Positions 37,244-50,878 of a stretch of 64,000 nt of DNA are shown here, one piece after another. Under the pieces are notes generated by a model that was given only the letters and a program-made list of their open reading frames with translations, was not told the DNA's origin and did not search any database. The DNA comes from Sipunculus nudus. Its lineage: Eukaryota; Annelida; Sipuncula; Golfingiida; Sipunculidae. The stretch lies in assembly GCA_026874595.1 (NCBI GenBank), contig CM049306.1, positions 48,984,019 through 49,048,018 on the forward strand, read 5' to 3'. A program made the translations under genes and the position numbers. Within the stretch, counting starts at the first letter, position 1. Every line of letters begins with the position of its first letter.

Positions 37244-38159
37244 ATTAAGGAATAGAGATATGTTAACCTTGCTAGGCTGGCTCTGACTTTGCATTTATTA
37301 ACTGAGATTTTTACGAAAGATATATACGTGCCTCTAATTCTTTTCTGTTTTAAGGTCCTCCTTGCCTATTGCTTTTTCCAGGAGGTCCCTTTGGGATTTT
37401 CCTGCATTTCGAGCTCACTGGCTACAGAGCGTATTGTACAGTTCGTGGTTACAGGTCAAATCTAATCCCCGTTGGTACCGTAACTTCCCTCAGGAAGTAA
37501 AGATTTTTAATTCATAACAAAGACTATATGATTCCGCATTCAAACCCAGGGGTTTTTCAGTTGGACCAGTTACAAGCCACCCGTTTTTATGAGTTTACAG
37601 TTATGTTGAATTCTATACATTCATAAATATCTTACTTCTTGTGAATGTGACAAATTAAACCTGCAGAAATCACAGGGAAAATGATGTTGTGATACAAACT
37701 TTTCTAATTATGTATATTTCTATATGCAGCATGTGTATACACAGTATATAAGTGCATCTATGTTTGGCTAAAGATGTGTGAATGTGCACGCGCTCACTTG
37801 TATGTACATATGTCAAATATAATACTGTGTGTGTGTCAACATACATATATACTTTCCCGTATCTATAATGCATGTATGAACATTAATGTACACCAGTGTA
37901 TGAAATCTTACTATGAAGATACTCTTATAATTATAATAATAAAAATAATAGAAATAACAATCATATATGTGATATTTATCAGTGTATGCTGGTGCTCCAT
38001 ACAGTCATTGTATTGTTAAAGCTAATAAAATTGTAATAAATGGTATTGTATTGTACAATTAACGGGCCACATGCAGAATGAAATGTAACAGCCATGATAC
38101 AAAAATGTTACCACGATCGACAACCTGATTAATTAGCAATCAATTATATCGCATGCTCA
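37244..38159. other. Non-coding; nothing recognised
   Basis: AT-rich with short GT/CA-rich words. The 81-codon frame 37774-38019 has no motif. Confidence 0.5.
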
Positions 38160-38207
38160 CATAAATACGGAGCCCCGTTGGGGACATATGTAAAAATAAA
38201 TATTTAC

Positions 38208-38340
38208 CTCGACTTATTATTTTGTGCGCACGACTTATTATTTTGTGCGCACATCTCATTATTTTGTGCGCATAACTTATTTTTCGTGCGCACAACTTAT
38301 TATTTTGTGTGCACGAGTTAATAAGTGGTGGGCACGAGGC
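38208..38340. repeat. ~24-bp tandem repeat, about five copies
   Basis: The unit is close to CGACTTATTATTTTGTGCGCA with small variants (ATCTCATT, CATAACTT, CGTGCGCACAAC). It lies just inside the left inverted repeat at 38166. A subterminal tandem array is common in some DNA transposons, but no matching array is seen at the other end. Confidence 0.8.
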
Positions 38341-38466
38341 ATTATGTCAATTTTGTCCGTCAAGGCACAGGTGCATATTGCTCCATCTCACCTTTAAGTT
38401 GTAAACATAGGTCTTGAACAATACTATATACATCCGGTCGGGGAATTCCTGTCGCTATTTAATAGA

Positions 38467-38472
38467 TATGTA

Positions 38473-38524
<52 letters not shown>
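38467..38524. repeat. (TA)n microsatellite
   Basis: About 28 TA units, inside the possible 3.15-kb element (38166-41315). Confidence 0.93.
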
Positions 38525-38529
<5 letters not shown>

Positions 38530-41321
38530 AACAATGTCAAAATACACAGCAAAACTTATCTTAATGTACCTCGCAGATTTGTTTAAATATATATTGCTAA
38601 GTTAGTAATATTGTCCAGGAGTTCTGTGGTAGATAGCTGACACGTCAAAAATGTTTCATGTTCCAAGGCCTGCCACATAACGGTATATGCTGTAAAAGAA
38701 TTGGTCATACAGACAGACAGACACATTTTATATATGACCATGCATGTGAGGTCATGGAGACATAAATACCTTATTTGGGGTAGCTCAGGAGAAGGTGTAT
38801 ATAATTTTAATCAGATCATGAGATGTGGTTATGATATTTATATCAAACATTGTAGAATGTTACATTTTGTGTCGATGGTGTAAATCATGATTTCGGACCA
38901 CAATGAACATGGATTTGGTCACCCGGAACTGGTGTCAGGATTAAGAGCCGAACTTGTGCAAATTAGACGTTATAATAAGCGATTGTAGTGTAATGCATGC
39001 AGTCTAATGGATATTTTATCTGATAACCCGCAGAAATTATATCAATGTGACCTAATTAAACATGTAAAAATAGATCTCACCAAAAGTGAAGAATAAATAA
39101 AAGCCTTGAGAAACGGTGTCATGTTGAAGATCTCATAAAAATTCAGGGCAAGATGTTTAACATTTTCATTCTTTATCACACAGACTAAATGTAACTTTGT
39201 TTTACTTGTGAAACTAGGTCATGGGAGTTTTAATTGTTAAATATTTGTCGACGACTGTAATAGTTACGATACTAGATCCAAGCAGGAGTCAGGTCCTATT
39301 TTAACTGTATGCACTCTACTTCAGCCTATATATTCAACATATGATTTCATCTTATTACCACTACATGTAAGGTGGCTCACCGGCGGGAGTATACATATTA
39401 ATTGGGTAAATTCAGTAGTATTGGTTATGACAGTTTAATTAAAACTTTTAATAGGTAAGGAGGAATGAGATTCCTGTACAGTGGCTAGCAAGAATTAGTT
39501 CGTGGTGACCTAGTTCCTTGTTGTTATTTTGCAAAGGCACTTGACAAATACCAAGTTCGTAACCATGACGGTTACGCTATGTGCCCTGCTTACAGAAAAC
39601 CGGACGGAAGGACAACGGACAAAAACCGAACACTGGATCTCATCTTAAATGAGAGTTAGCTAACAAAATAAATTCAGATGACTTTTCGTTAAAACACATT
39701 TATTACCACATGTAAAGTATGTTTCTGAACCAAAATTTTATATATGACTATATTGACATACGGCTACAAGGTATTCCCTTATAAAATACACAAATCAACA
39801 TTAATATACACGTCGGGATTTATTTCTTAATGTGTCATGGTCTAAGGTTTCAAGGACACCTTACTAAAGTTTGAATATAAAATGTATGATTCTAACTCAA
39901 TGGGCAACAAAGCATTGCCTCAGCATAACCGTAAGTCAACTGATCAGAAGAGAATCCTTATAATAATATTAATAACAATCTTTCTTCAAGTCACATATAT
40001 TCATTGTCATATTATCCAAGATTTAAGGAGGAATTGCAAAGCAAAGCACTAAAACACTCAACATCGTATTTATTCTGAAACAAACATAACAGCTGTAAGC
40101 CAGTAAAAGATACAAAGCTGTAATGAAAGCATGAATATTTACTTTGATACTTTAAAACTTATAGTCCTACAAATCAGCGCCATTGTCTCCTGCCCCGCGG
40201 GATTAGTTATGCATGCACTTAATGATCTATCGATTTTTAATATTTTTATATCTACGTTTAACATCTCATATTCGAAGCGAGATCTCAAAAATTTTTACTC
40301 ATATCTACCTGTATTTAGCATTGTATCTGTACCTTACGCGTCTCCCAGCCTGATTAGTTTTGGCCATACAGGGATGATTTTTGGATTTTTTTATCAGTTT
40401 TTAAAAATATGCGTTGCAATGTCTTAATCAAGTATTGCTCGTCCCCAATTCGTATTAAATGGGAAGGGTATCGTAAGCGTCTCCCATTACCTGATTAGTT
40501 ATTTGAGATCCACCCAACTCTATTTACCAATACATGTGTGTCTTAAACACTTGAGCGGGTTTATATGCATTTTTTGTTAACTTCATTTTTATTTATTAAT
40601 TATACGTTTGGCAGTTGTGTCAATTTTCTCATACTATTATACCAGCTAAAACACATATATCTCATATAACCATTTAGCGGGGGATTATGCTCATTGTAGA
40701 ATAACTTTAGCAGAGAAACACTGTTTGGTAAACAATTTAGAAATAAGTGTCTCATGGGTCAGGACACTGAAGTGCTGTTAGTTGAGCCAATGAAATCAAA
40801 ATGAAATGCAATATTTGTTGATTGCAAAATAAACAGTTATGTGGGAATTAGGCAGCATATAAGTAAACAAGGCATTAAAAACAATATAATAAATGATAAT
40901 TTGTAAAGAACATACAAAATAGTCTTAATAAAATAGCCTACAATAACTCGGTGGGTCACTGTTTGTCCAGGTACAAATCAATATGTATGTTTATATGGCA
41001 ATGTTGTAGGGCTTTAGACTGTCGAATGAGTCATTGGCTAAAAAATAGTCAAGTTTTTGAAACGAAATATTGACGCCGTTGTGAAATACTCTTAAGGTGT
41101 GGTCGGTTTTCTACACACTGAGGATCCAATATCCTCAGAAGTTCCCGAACTGTCTCCTTTTGGACAAGCATTTTTTTATATCCAATGGTAATCAAGCATA
41201 ATTGCTCTGCCTCTCAGCGAGAACTACAATCTCCTTCAATTTGAAACCTAAATTTAAAGTAAAATTACACACGAAATAAATATTTTTTTACTCATGTCCC
41301 CAACAGGGCTCCGTACATAAA

Positions 41322-44020
41322 TTTTAATTGAGCCTTCTTTTAAATTTGCGAGGGATTTGGTATCTGGAAGAAGACAGGACCTAGTTCTGTGATATACCGG
41401 ACCTCTTTTGACATACATGTCATATTCAGTATAGAAAGCGCCTGAACATAAATATTATAACAGGAACCACATTGTGCGATATATGCGATATGATTAACAA
41501 AATTGTTCGTGTGGATGGTCATCAGGAAGTCTCCTAACCTGTTATTCCAATACCATGAACAAGACGGAAATAATATAAACTAAATATGGCAAGCCGTATT
41601 ATAACTTTGCTTTCAGTTCTTTAAAAAAAATCACACATATACTTAATCAATTGTTATTATAAGGAACCAATGTAGGCGGCAGTACGGCAGAGTGAATGAA
41701 AGGCGATATGAATAAAAGGCCATCTCATATTAGAAAACCATTATCTTCTGGGTTTATATATGTATATATATATATATATCTATATAGCTATCTATTTATT
41801 TATTGAATGTATGTATGTATGTATTTATTTAATATTAGTTCTATAAAAATGGTTCTTCACGGCTCTAATGGTTTAATGAACCTAAATGCTTTCCATTTTT
41901 TATACTGGTTCTTACAGAACCAATATGGCAGGAGGAGGTGCAAGTGACGCTTGCTAAAAACAGTGTCCACGGTGGCAGCCAGTATTTAACCTACTCTGCA
42001 GTTTCTAATATTAGCTTCGTATAATTACATTTCTCTCCAAAGGCTCATCATGTAAATTTAGTTTCTTTATAAAAATTCATATTTCCCTATCAGTATAAAG
42101 TGAAGCACACCTTAAGGGATATTCTTCACTGTGAAAAGACCAACAATTAAATCAATTTGCTGATCCCATTTACTGCGAATGTCTTAGCATTAGCCCATAA
42201 ATATTATTGAAACATTACATATTTTTATTTGAATCTGAGCGGCCTCATATAGTAGGGCGAATTTTAAAATAAGACCTTCGGCAAGAGTAAACGTCACAGA
42301 TTTTCATCCGACATTTATTCTTGATTCTAACCTATTTTTTAGGTCGTCAGCTTATTTGCATATTATCGCTCAGTTACTGGCAAGGAGGGAGGCGCGGTTC
42401 GTGCAAAACTCTTGTGAAGCCTCTCTAAGTAGAAAAATAACGCTTATAGGGATCGATGAGTTTATTTCTTTGTTTTTTACGGTTACAATTTTGAATAACT
42501 TTGGTTCTGTAAGGTCTATTGAGAAAATTTAAAAAGCACCATACAAATACACATTCAGCCATGTTATTTTTTTATTATTTTGAAAATTAACAGATATATC
42601 TGTCTATATCAATATTTGGGTCATTCTTTTCGTGGACTTGCTTAGCCCCCCTCCCCCCCGCCCTTCCAATTTTCAATATTTTCTTCTTTTTTTTCTCTTG
42701 TCTCCGTGTTTAGGCAAGAACTTTAACGTGGCTGAGAATAAAATATGATACAAAATTGATTTTTGGCTCAGTATTAATCCTAGGTGACAGATTTGCACCT
42801 GATATTTATTTATGACCTCGACCTAATTTTCTAGATCGTAGGTGATTCCGAATTATCGCTCAGTTACGTACGTCAGGGAGAGGGTTGGCTTACAGTTATC
42901 GGTTAGCGATTGGAAACATCTAGTTTAATTAAGTCTTGATCTTATTTCAATAGCGTGAAGTGTTCACGAGTATACCAGAGGTACTCTCGGTAATCAATAC
43001 ATGACTTGGCCGTATACTTACAAGTCATAAGCAGATTTTCTGCTCGGTGGATCAAGCACTGCTGTTGGGGTATTGATTCAATAATGCAGAAAATATCCCT
43101 GTTAGAGAAAAAGTTCTATCGGGTGCCTGCGTGTTATTTTAGTCTTGATGAAACATTGTCACTTTTTTTTCACCGGCAAAAGAATAATCCAATTATATGT
43201 GTAGCAGTAATCAGATCGCCTCGCTAACCACCTCCAGTTACTCTAGTGTGTCACAGGGTCAGGTTTTACTGAAAGGGTAATTCTTTAAAATAGTTTTATC
43301 CGTAATTCTCGCCAATGTGTCACTGTTTTATCTTCATGGTAGTATTTGCAGGTTCAAGTAGTTTCAAAAATCAGTTTTTATCAAATTTAGTATTATTATT
43401 TTTTTTATATTACTGATCCTAATAACAACCTCAGTTTTCTTGGCTGCACAACTTACTTTCACTGATAAATTAATTTTCGCTTATTATTTTTTTTTAACGT
43501 CACGGATTGTTTGTTGCCTCTGAGGTATTTTCTGATCATTTGCTACAACTGATAAGTTTAATAACAAGGCCGGACAGCGTACAGAGGGGCCTGTTGGCGC
43601 TAGCTGGATCTCAAACAGTTCTTCCGTCTGATAGTTGTAATTGTGGTGTAAATTATCCTATAATGCTGAAGTGCAGCTGATAATACATTGATGATGAACT
43701 TTTTTCATCCCTCGTTTGCCTTTTATCACCAAATTATCGGTTTTCAAAATTATATTTATAGTGATATTATATTGTTATAATCTGCAGCTGATATTTACTT
43801 TTGACCTTGAATTAATCTACATCTTCATAATCTACTTAGGTCTGCTTCGGCTATTTCTACTAATCTCGAGTTATATAGTTTTCAACGTATACCAATTCCT
43901 TGAACCCCTTAGAAATTTTAAAGATACTATGGGTAGCTTGTCTCCAAAACTTTTTTTATATTACATAATACCACTAAGGTCAAGGGCAAACATCTCGGCG
44001 AAGGGAGGCTTTCTTTTTGG

Positions 44021-44054
<34 letters not shown>

Positions 44055-44060
44055 ATATAC

Positions 44061-44107
<47 letters not shown>

Positions 44108-45667
44108 GACGTAACAAGCCCCCCCCCACCACCGGATTTGGGAGATCCCTTTGATGAGCCATCCTAACCTCACTTTCTCCCTAGCCAATATAACATGGGG
44201 CAATGTAATTGCTTTTATTTCTCCCCGCCAAGCTTAAAAGTAAGTTACCGCCAGTTTTTATTGTCTCCGTTAGGCTTTATCATCTCATATAATAATAATA
44301 TTAGATACATAGAAATGAATCAGTGGTCAAGTGTGTCATAGATAACATTGACTTACTGTACCCGGGAAGGCCGACCCTGCAGGTGGCCATGCTGATCGGG
44401 TGACCTGAATTCGGGTACGTATGTGGATGTATTCTGCAATGAAATATATATACTTACCATATTTGCTCGTCTATAGAACGATAAATTTTATCCTAAAAAT
44501 ATTGGCAAAGAAGGGCGGCCGTCTTATACGGGTACAAGTTTTTCAGCGTCCTCAGTGCCGCACAGGATAATTTACGGCAATCAACATTATTACGTCGGTC
44601 GAACTGGATGCCGTGAATATCGGTGATCATGTCCGTGTGGTGGTAATACACACTCAATAAAAAACATTACAATGCTTTAATTTTGTTAGAATTCATCGTT
44701 TATTCATCAGATTTACATGTGCACAAAGTTAAATAATTGGTAAGAAAAGTTTTCCCCTTGCCGCATTGACACAGGAATTTTAACTGAATTAATATATGAA
44801 AGCCCTTCTGACAGTTGAGCCAGTGATTTTCCGCGATCGCGGACGGAAACGCGGAACTGACAGACCGAAACGGAATTCCCAATCCTGAAAATATTTAAGT
44901 TTAAAAGTTTTAATGCACATAAAACATGTATGCAGTGATATAATTGTTAATGCCTCTGACAGCATGCGGGTCTTATCCATGTTCTCAAGATACCAGGCCC
45001 CTTGGTTTATTTGTGTGTATACAACTTGCACAAAGGATGCTGGGAACTTGCCTACTTAAAAGAAGGATGACTTTTTTTTTCATATGGTGCCGTATTTACC
45101 GCGTAAAATGTTCATGATTCCAGTGAATGCAGACGCTGTAAGATGGCTTGCACAATGACATACACGGAGACTCGCACATGGCACTTCGATTACAAGACAA
45201 CCAGTAGCGCGTTATAATTATAAATATGAAGCGGCCTTTCCTGATGTGACGCGAAATTAAATGTTTGTCAAGCTTGTATTATTGGACTACGTCAAGAAAT
45301 GAATGTATTGTAACGGATCAACAAAGTTCAAGAAAGTGACCGTATTTCCGCGGGATATAAATATTACGAAATTCCTCTCAATTTTAAAATAAAACCCAAT
45401 TTGGCGCGTATACGCACTGAAGTTAATATAATACTCTGGAGTCTGAGGGCCAGTGTTTTCGCTTTTTTAACTTCTGCATTTAATATCATGCACAATGAAG
45501 GACAAAAAGGACAATTATTATCGATGCAATTTCATGTCATACATCGGCTCAGCTGTCAAAGGTATTTGCGCAGGGTGATTCACAAAATCGGGGTTCCGAC
45601 GTCCCGTATTATATCTTTTTCATCTTCAAATAAATACTGTTTTACATATCTTTATGTGAACATTTTA
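41322..45667. other. Non-coding, with degenerate internal repetition
   Basis: ATTATCGCTCAGTTAC recurs at ~42363 and ~42853 with similar preceding sequence (GACCTCGACCTAATTTT and GATTCTAACCTATTTTT), suggesting old ~490-bp duplicated units. Near 44500 CGTCTTATACGGGTAC resembles pogo/jerky-type ends. The 132-codon frame 43716-44114 runs into a TA microsatellite and is hydrophobic by composition. Confidence 0.4.
44020..44105. repeat. (TA)n/(GTA) microsatellite
   Basis: TA runs with GTATGTA and CATA interruptions. Overlapping frames on both strands run through it without being genes. Confidence 0.93.
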
Positions 45668-45872
45668 TATATTCTTCTACCTTATTAGGCGGTGACTTTT
45701 ATCAAAGAGTTCATTTATTACCATCCTTTTTTTTCAAAAGGAAATCTCGAACTGCAATCATTCATTCATATATATTCTTCTACCTTATTAGGCGGGAACT
45801 TTTATTAAGAGTTCATTTATTACCATCCTTATTTTTCCAAAGGAAATCTCGAACTGCAATCATTCATTCAAT
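45668..45872. repeat. 105-bp tandem duplication
   Basis: ATATTCTTCTACCTTATTAG, GAGTTCATTTATTACCATCC and AAGGAAATCTCGAACTGCAA each occur twice, ~105 bp apart. Identity is very high, so the duplication is recent. Confidence 0.85.
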
Positions 45873-46128
45873 ACTCTCATACAACACAAAATAAAATCCG
45901 TATAAATTGGATTAGTTATTATTTTTCAAAACTTCACACAACCATCGCTAAAAGCACATTGTTTTTTTTTCTAAATTGTCCTGGATGTGCTGTGAATTTA
46001 AACACGTGTACACAAGCTGCAGTGTTAAATTAAAGGATGGTAACGCACTTTGGAAGTTGGCAGATGTGGGCTTGGGTGGGGGGATTTATTTTTTGAGAGC
46101 GCCCGGGTCGCTTATTACGTCAAATACA

Positions 46129-46193
<65 letters not shown>

Positions 46194-48944
46194 CATTCCA
46201 GGGGAGTATAGGCCAAATGGTGAGACGCTGGTATAAACTTAGTTTTCTGCGTCTTTTGTGTATGGATTATTTCCTCATAGGCTAAATCCCAATGTTTCAG
46301 ATGACGCGGATGGCGGCGCAACCAAAATGACCACATTTTTCGGTAATTATCTTAAATTCGATTGATCATTAATATGATGATATGTAATTATATGTTACGT
46401 AAAGCGAGATTTGAAATATGCCATATATGTACGTAACACTGATATTTCCAAGGCCGTTTGTGCTACCCTGCGGCAATCAATGGAAATTAACCGGAAATCT
46501 ACCGGCGACACATGTTATCTGACCATACAAGCTTTGAAAGCCTTTAAACGTGCATATTATATACGGCTGCCCGCCCACTCCCGGCCACGCTCCTGATACA
46601 TAAAGATAATGGGAACATGCTCGGCTTGGTGGACATCAACAAGTCATTACATTCGTATAACACACCGCAACCACAGATAGACCATAGGACACTAATAACT
46701 AGATTCAAACATTTGATATGATTCTCTCACGAGAAATTTCCTGCCTCCAGTTCGAAATTGTAACAGAGGCGGGAGATATATGACTTAATTTAATTTCCCT
46801 CATTTAACACCACATTTTAAGCCGCTTACTTTTGATTATTTAACCGTCTAATACATTTTATCTTTTTTTTTATTCTTCCATTTAATCATTCAGAGAAAAC
46901 CCCTGTCTCTGGGAAGAATGTTCCCCATGCCGTGGCGATTTTTTCATACTGCACTGCACTGACCTTGCAACTGGTATCTCTTCTGTTCTTGAACATTAAT
47001 AAGAAACTTATTTATTTTACATGGATTGTTTCAATAGTTTTTATAACTAATCAAGGCATTCCAAATTACTTAGATTAGGCGTTCGACAGTCTGATGGGGG
47101 GGGGGGGGGGGTGGACACCGGTCATGGAAGGGTGACTAAAACCCACTCTCACTCGACTGTCCAAGCCCCTTATTGAACATTGTTTTGCAACATTCATCGA
47201 ACAAAGAGCATTCTTACATTTTATTATGTCACGCCTGTCGTTCTTCTGTTCGGCCGGTTATGCAACTCCTTATAGTGTAGATTAAACCAGCAGCTGTGCA
47301 GTCTGGGCAAACAATCAATTACATATCAGCAAATTATTCCAGAACGGTTTAGCTGCAAACCATATTACAGCAAATGACCCCGCGCTTCGGAAAGTAGGTC
47401 ATCAAAGTGCAACAAACAATATCAGTAGAGAATGTTCATGTGTGTAACTGTGGTGACCAAGCTGAGAAGCTGCCAAGGGTAACACCTCAGGAACCTTAAC
47501 CAGACCGTCTTTATTCGAAAAAGCATCATCGAAAACGTAAGAAAAAAATTGGGTAAACTGGTCAAAGCGGTGGCGTTAGCACAGTAAGGGCATATTTATT
47601 AATTATGAATTCTTAATATGGACAAAATAAGGTTAGATGAGATGGAATATCAGTTTATGTATGTTTCTGTCTGATTTTTCTATTTACTTTCTAAGTTCCA
47701 GATTTATGGGTGATTTGTCATGATATGGGTTTCCTGATACACTTTAGACTAGGTATATTCCCATTAAGGCTTCGTACAATATTTGTATTATTCAAATTAG
47801 GGCCGCCGTAAACAAAACTTCGACTGTTTCCAATATATCAAGAATTAATCATGATAAAATGCCTAACACTATTTCTAGGCCAAGGTTTTATGTTAAAGAT
47901 TAATATAATAGCATGCTCAAAAGAATTTGGATAACATTTTCATTTTTAAATTTTGAAATATGTAAAAAGGGCCACCATTGACAAAATCGTACTTTTTCCA
48001 TTATCTCATGGACTAACAATGATAATTGTTAAACATTATGTTAAGACCTAGATTCTACGGTCAAAGATCAATACTAAAGCATATCAACAATGGTTTGGAA
48101 TCAATTTTAATTATCATTTTTTTTTAATAGACAGATAAGGGCCGCTCTTTTAAAATTGTGTACATTCCCATAATCTAAATAACTTACCTAAATAATTGGT
48201 AAAATATTATATCTAGACCCAGGTGTTCATAGTTCAAGGTTATTTTAAAAGTTTATTAATACGGATTCGAGAACATTTGAATTTCTAATATGTAATTTAT
48301 GTTTTTTTTCTTTCTTACACTCTTAAGGTTGCCATGGATAAAAAATTATTTCCTTCAATATTTCAAGGTCACTCGTACTTGAGCTAGTTGAATGGGGTAG
48401 AGCAAACATGTAATCCTACAGACCTGATATATTTCTCCATAGAAAAGCTGCATCTAAAGAATAAGTCGATACTTATGCATATCATACGCAAGTTTAGATT
48501 CCTTGTGTGCTAAACCTGTTCCGTTTACAAGCAACGTTGGTGTGGGACATGCCCATTTTCATTGATAAACCCTTTCGTGATTGGGTCCCCATGGCGAAAA
48601 ACGTATTACATAATATGTCAATTAAATAGAAACGATGATATTTGTTGAAAATTATATTTGGTCATAAGTCCCCTTTAAAAAAAGATTGTCGTAAGAAAAT
48701 AGTAAAATCATCAAATTAATGTATGCTGTAGGAGGAGTCAGGGCATTTAAACCTCTACCTAACATAATCAAGGATATCCAACATGCAAATTCATTCGTCA
48801 AAACTTATTTTGACGCCATTCCTTTAAGTTTATCAATCAGTGATTGGCATCAATATTTAATAGCGGTTACGGAACACGGATGCTTCCCGTTGGAGATCTG
48901 ATGGAACATAAAATCCGTGAATACTTTTTATAGTAAACACGTAT
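45873..48944. other. Non-coding; one long G run
   Basis: A 16-G run at 47096-47111 is followed by AAACCCACTCTCACTCGACTG, which weakly echoes the flank of the 67-bp minisatellite (16.3 kb). No supported gene. Confidence 0.5.
46130..46191. repeat. (TA)n microsatellite
   Basis: About 30 uninterrupted TA units. Confidence 0.93.
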
Positions 48945-49107
48945 CCCCCCTCCCCCCGTTTTAGCCGCTGTTACCATTTATATAAGTTTCAGACCAATTT
49001 TGCGGCCTGGACCACCTTTTCCGGACTTGAGAACCTTTTGAAGTTTTTTTTTCATTAGTCCTCGTAGGTCGGGTCCCTCCTTTTTATTATTCCTTGATCC
49101 GCCTTTA
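48945..49107 (-). mobile_element. MITE copy, same family as 21611-21814
   Basis: It contains CAGACCAATTTTGCGGCCTGG, TTCATTAGTCCTCGTAGG, GGTCCCTCCTTTT and the terminal CTTGATCCGCC. The start of the copy is eroded. Orientation is as at 29935-30136. Confidence 0.6.
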
Positions 49108-50423
49108 TGTTTTTTATCAGACAAGGTTGAGAGCCTGTTTCAAGAGAAACAGCTGAATGACCTTAATCATGTCTTTTGTGAAGAACGATACCAAAAACGT
49201 CAGAAAACATTTAATTATCAAGGGACAACCGCTGTGTTTGCCTTTTTTTGGCTCATTTGCCTTTTGCTCTGTTTCTTTAACAATTTTTGTTCACAATACT
49301 CAATATCAACAAATAAGTAAACTGCTACAAAACATTGCTGAACGTTTTCGTTGTTCAATCAAACCGTCGCACCTGGGGCATTGTTCCGCCATTTTTAGCT
49401 ATTTCATCAATGCCACGCATTTTTTGTATCGCTTATCCAGTTGCCTGTCGGGGATTAGTACGACAAGTTTGTAGGATGCAAATAAGGCTCGCCATGAACA
49501 AATGGTGTCGCTTCTACAATAACCTTGATAATGGTCACAGTACATGTTAAGGCTAAACCTAGGTTTTCATGTTAACAGATTTATAAAATACATTTTTTAG
49601 CAAAGGCAGTATGCTCATTCTAATTTTTCTTTATGAAAATGGTTTGGATAAAAACCCTTTCTTTTGTATCACCATTGTAAACCATGAAAATCAGTTAACT
49701 CTTATAAATGGTGTCGATGATGATAACAGGTAGAGAAAATATTAAAATTTATAATTTATAGGAGAAAAAGAAGAGAGAAAAAACATGACCTCTTTGTGGT
49801 TGTTAGTCAAAGTAAATTTTTACATAACGATAGAAAAAGTGTTTAGTTTTCGATTTTTATTATTCTGCAAATCAGAAAAGTGATTGGGGAAAACTGGCTT
49901 GAACCTAACATCTAAAAAAGAGGATAAATTACAAAAGATAATATTTGTGTCTGGGGTTCCTTTTTCATTGTATCCAGACCATATTCTTTATTTCAAAAAT
50001 AAAATATCCGATTAGATAATACTACCAGAGTAACGTAAACCGTTAAGGTTCTTATGGTCATCACCTGTATTGAAGGAATACATCCCTCTCATTCCGACTT
50101 GAAATTTGACCCTTTGCTGTACATGGAGTTAACAATCAGTTGTATGGAAGAATGGATGTATGATATTAGATCGCTTCATGAGATCCCACCATCAAGCTGA
50201 GGCTAACCGTTTTCAGAGACCAGAGATAAGTCTTTATCTTGAATATGCAGACATGTTAGATAGAGAAAAGTATTTAACACCATGTAGCCAGACAAGAACT
50301 GAAAGCAACTGAAATCAATAGAAATTATCATTTGGAAATATTGGCATATGGTAAAGTTAATTGCTTGTAACTGTTTGAGAACGCAAGAACCATAAACTGA
50401 TCCATGTATATCAAATGTGCAAA
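49108..50423. other. Non-coding or unassigned
   Basis: A 105-codon frame (49157-49474) and an overlapping one (49335-49550) have no motif. Confidence 0.5.
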
Positions 50424-50508
50424 GTATCGACATGCTTTATATAGATGTTATATATCCCGAAAAGATATACCGTATGCCAAATTAATCTATGTAAAAAAAA
50501 CCTGTAAA
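50424..50508. repeat. 85-bp flank repeat, first copy
   Basis: The block from GTATCGACATGC through CCAAATTAATCTATGTA recurs directly after the 3' LTR (54719 to ~54790). Removing the element leaves two head-to-tail 85-bp copies, with the target site at the start of the second. The duplication is therefore part of the pre-insertion target, not of the retroelement. Confidence 0.8.
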
Positions 50509-50513
50509 GTACC

Positions 50514-50690
50514 TGTAATGATAATTAAATAATGAGACTTTTGAGACAACCCTTCATGACTTTAAGAGACCCAACCGGAAGTGGGGGAACCGGAAGCTGC
50601 GAGATACATGAAACCCATAGCAGGTCGTGTTACAGGACTTGAACATTTTATGCGTGTAATGACTAATTAAAAGCGTTGGAGATCAAAACA
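50514..50690 (+). repeat. 5' LTR of the Ty3/gypsy-type element
   Basis: This 177-bp repeat begins TGTAATGATAATT and ends GATCAAAACA, giving the usual TG...CA ends. It pairs with 54547-54718. It includes a ~5-bp length difference and roughly a dozen substitutions relative to the 3' copy. No clear TATA box is visible in it. Confidence 0.93.
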
Positions 50691-50704
50691 TGGTGTCAGA
50701 AGTG
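50691..50704 (+). other. Primer-binding site, probably tRNA-Leu
   Basis: TGGTGTCAGAAGTG follows the 5' LTR directly. It starts with TGG, complementary to the CCA end of a tRNA. The remaining bases match the complement of animal tRNA-Leu acceptor ends of the type CACTTCTGACA. The position is seen; the tRNA identity is from general knowledge. Confidence 0.7.
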
Positions 50705-50878
50705 TGTGAACAGGTCATAAAGTTACATCATATGTGTGTAACTGTCAGGGCGCCATCATAAATGTAAACTGAGCTCTCGCTAATCGTGAGTACACCTGGA
50801 CTGTTTTATTTGTGTTGTGTCACTGCTTACGGACTTTATCAATCTCTGATATCCTGTGTCGCCTTGTCATTGCTAATT

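Larger units (their letters stand above)
38166..41315. mobile_element. Possible 3.15-kb element bounded by ~40-bp inverted repeats
   Basis: TACGGAGCCCCGTTGGGGAC at 38166 is matched in inverted orientation by the sequence ending GGGCTCCGTA at 41315. The match runs for about 40 bp with only a few mismatches. Both sides are followed outward by CATAAA (38160-38165 and 41316-41321), which looks like a 6-bp target duplication. Inside are a 24-bp tandem array next to the left end, a (TA)n run, and otherwise AT-rich DNA. I found no transposase; the longest internal open frames are the 98-codon 40131-40427 and smaller ones, with no recognised motif. It could instead be two independent copies of a short repeat in opposite orientations. 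Confidence 0.45.

Noticed and set aside
43716-44114. 132-codon hydrophobic frame as a membrane protein
   Set aside because: The hydrophobicity comes from AT-rich codons and the end is a TA microsatellite (Tyr-Ile repeats).
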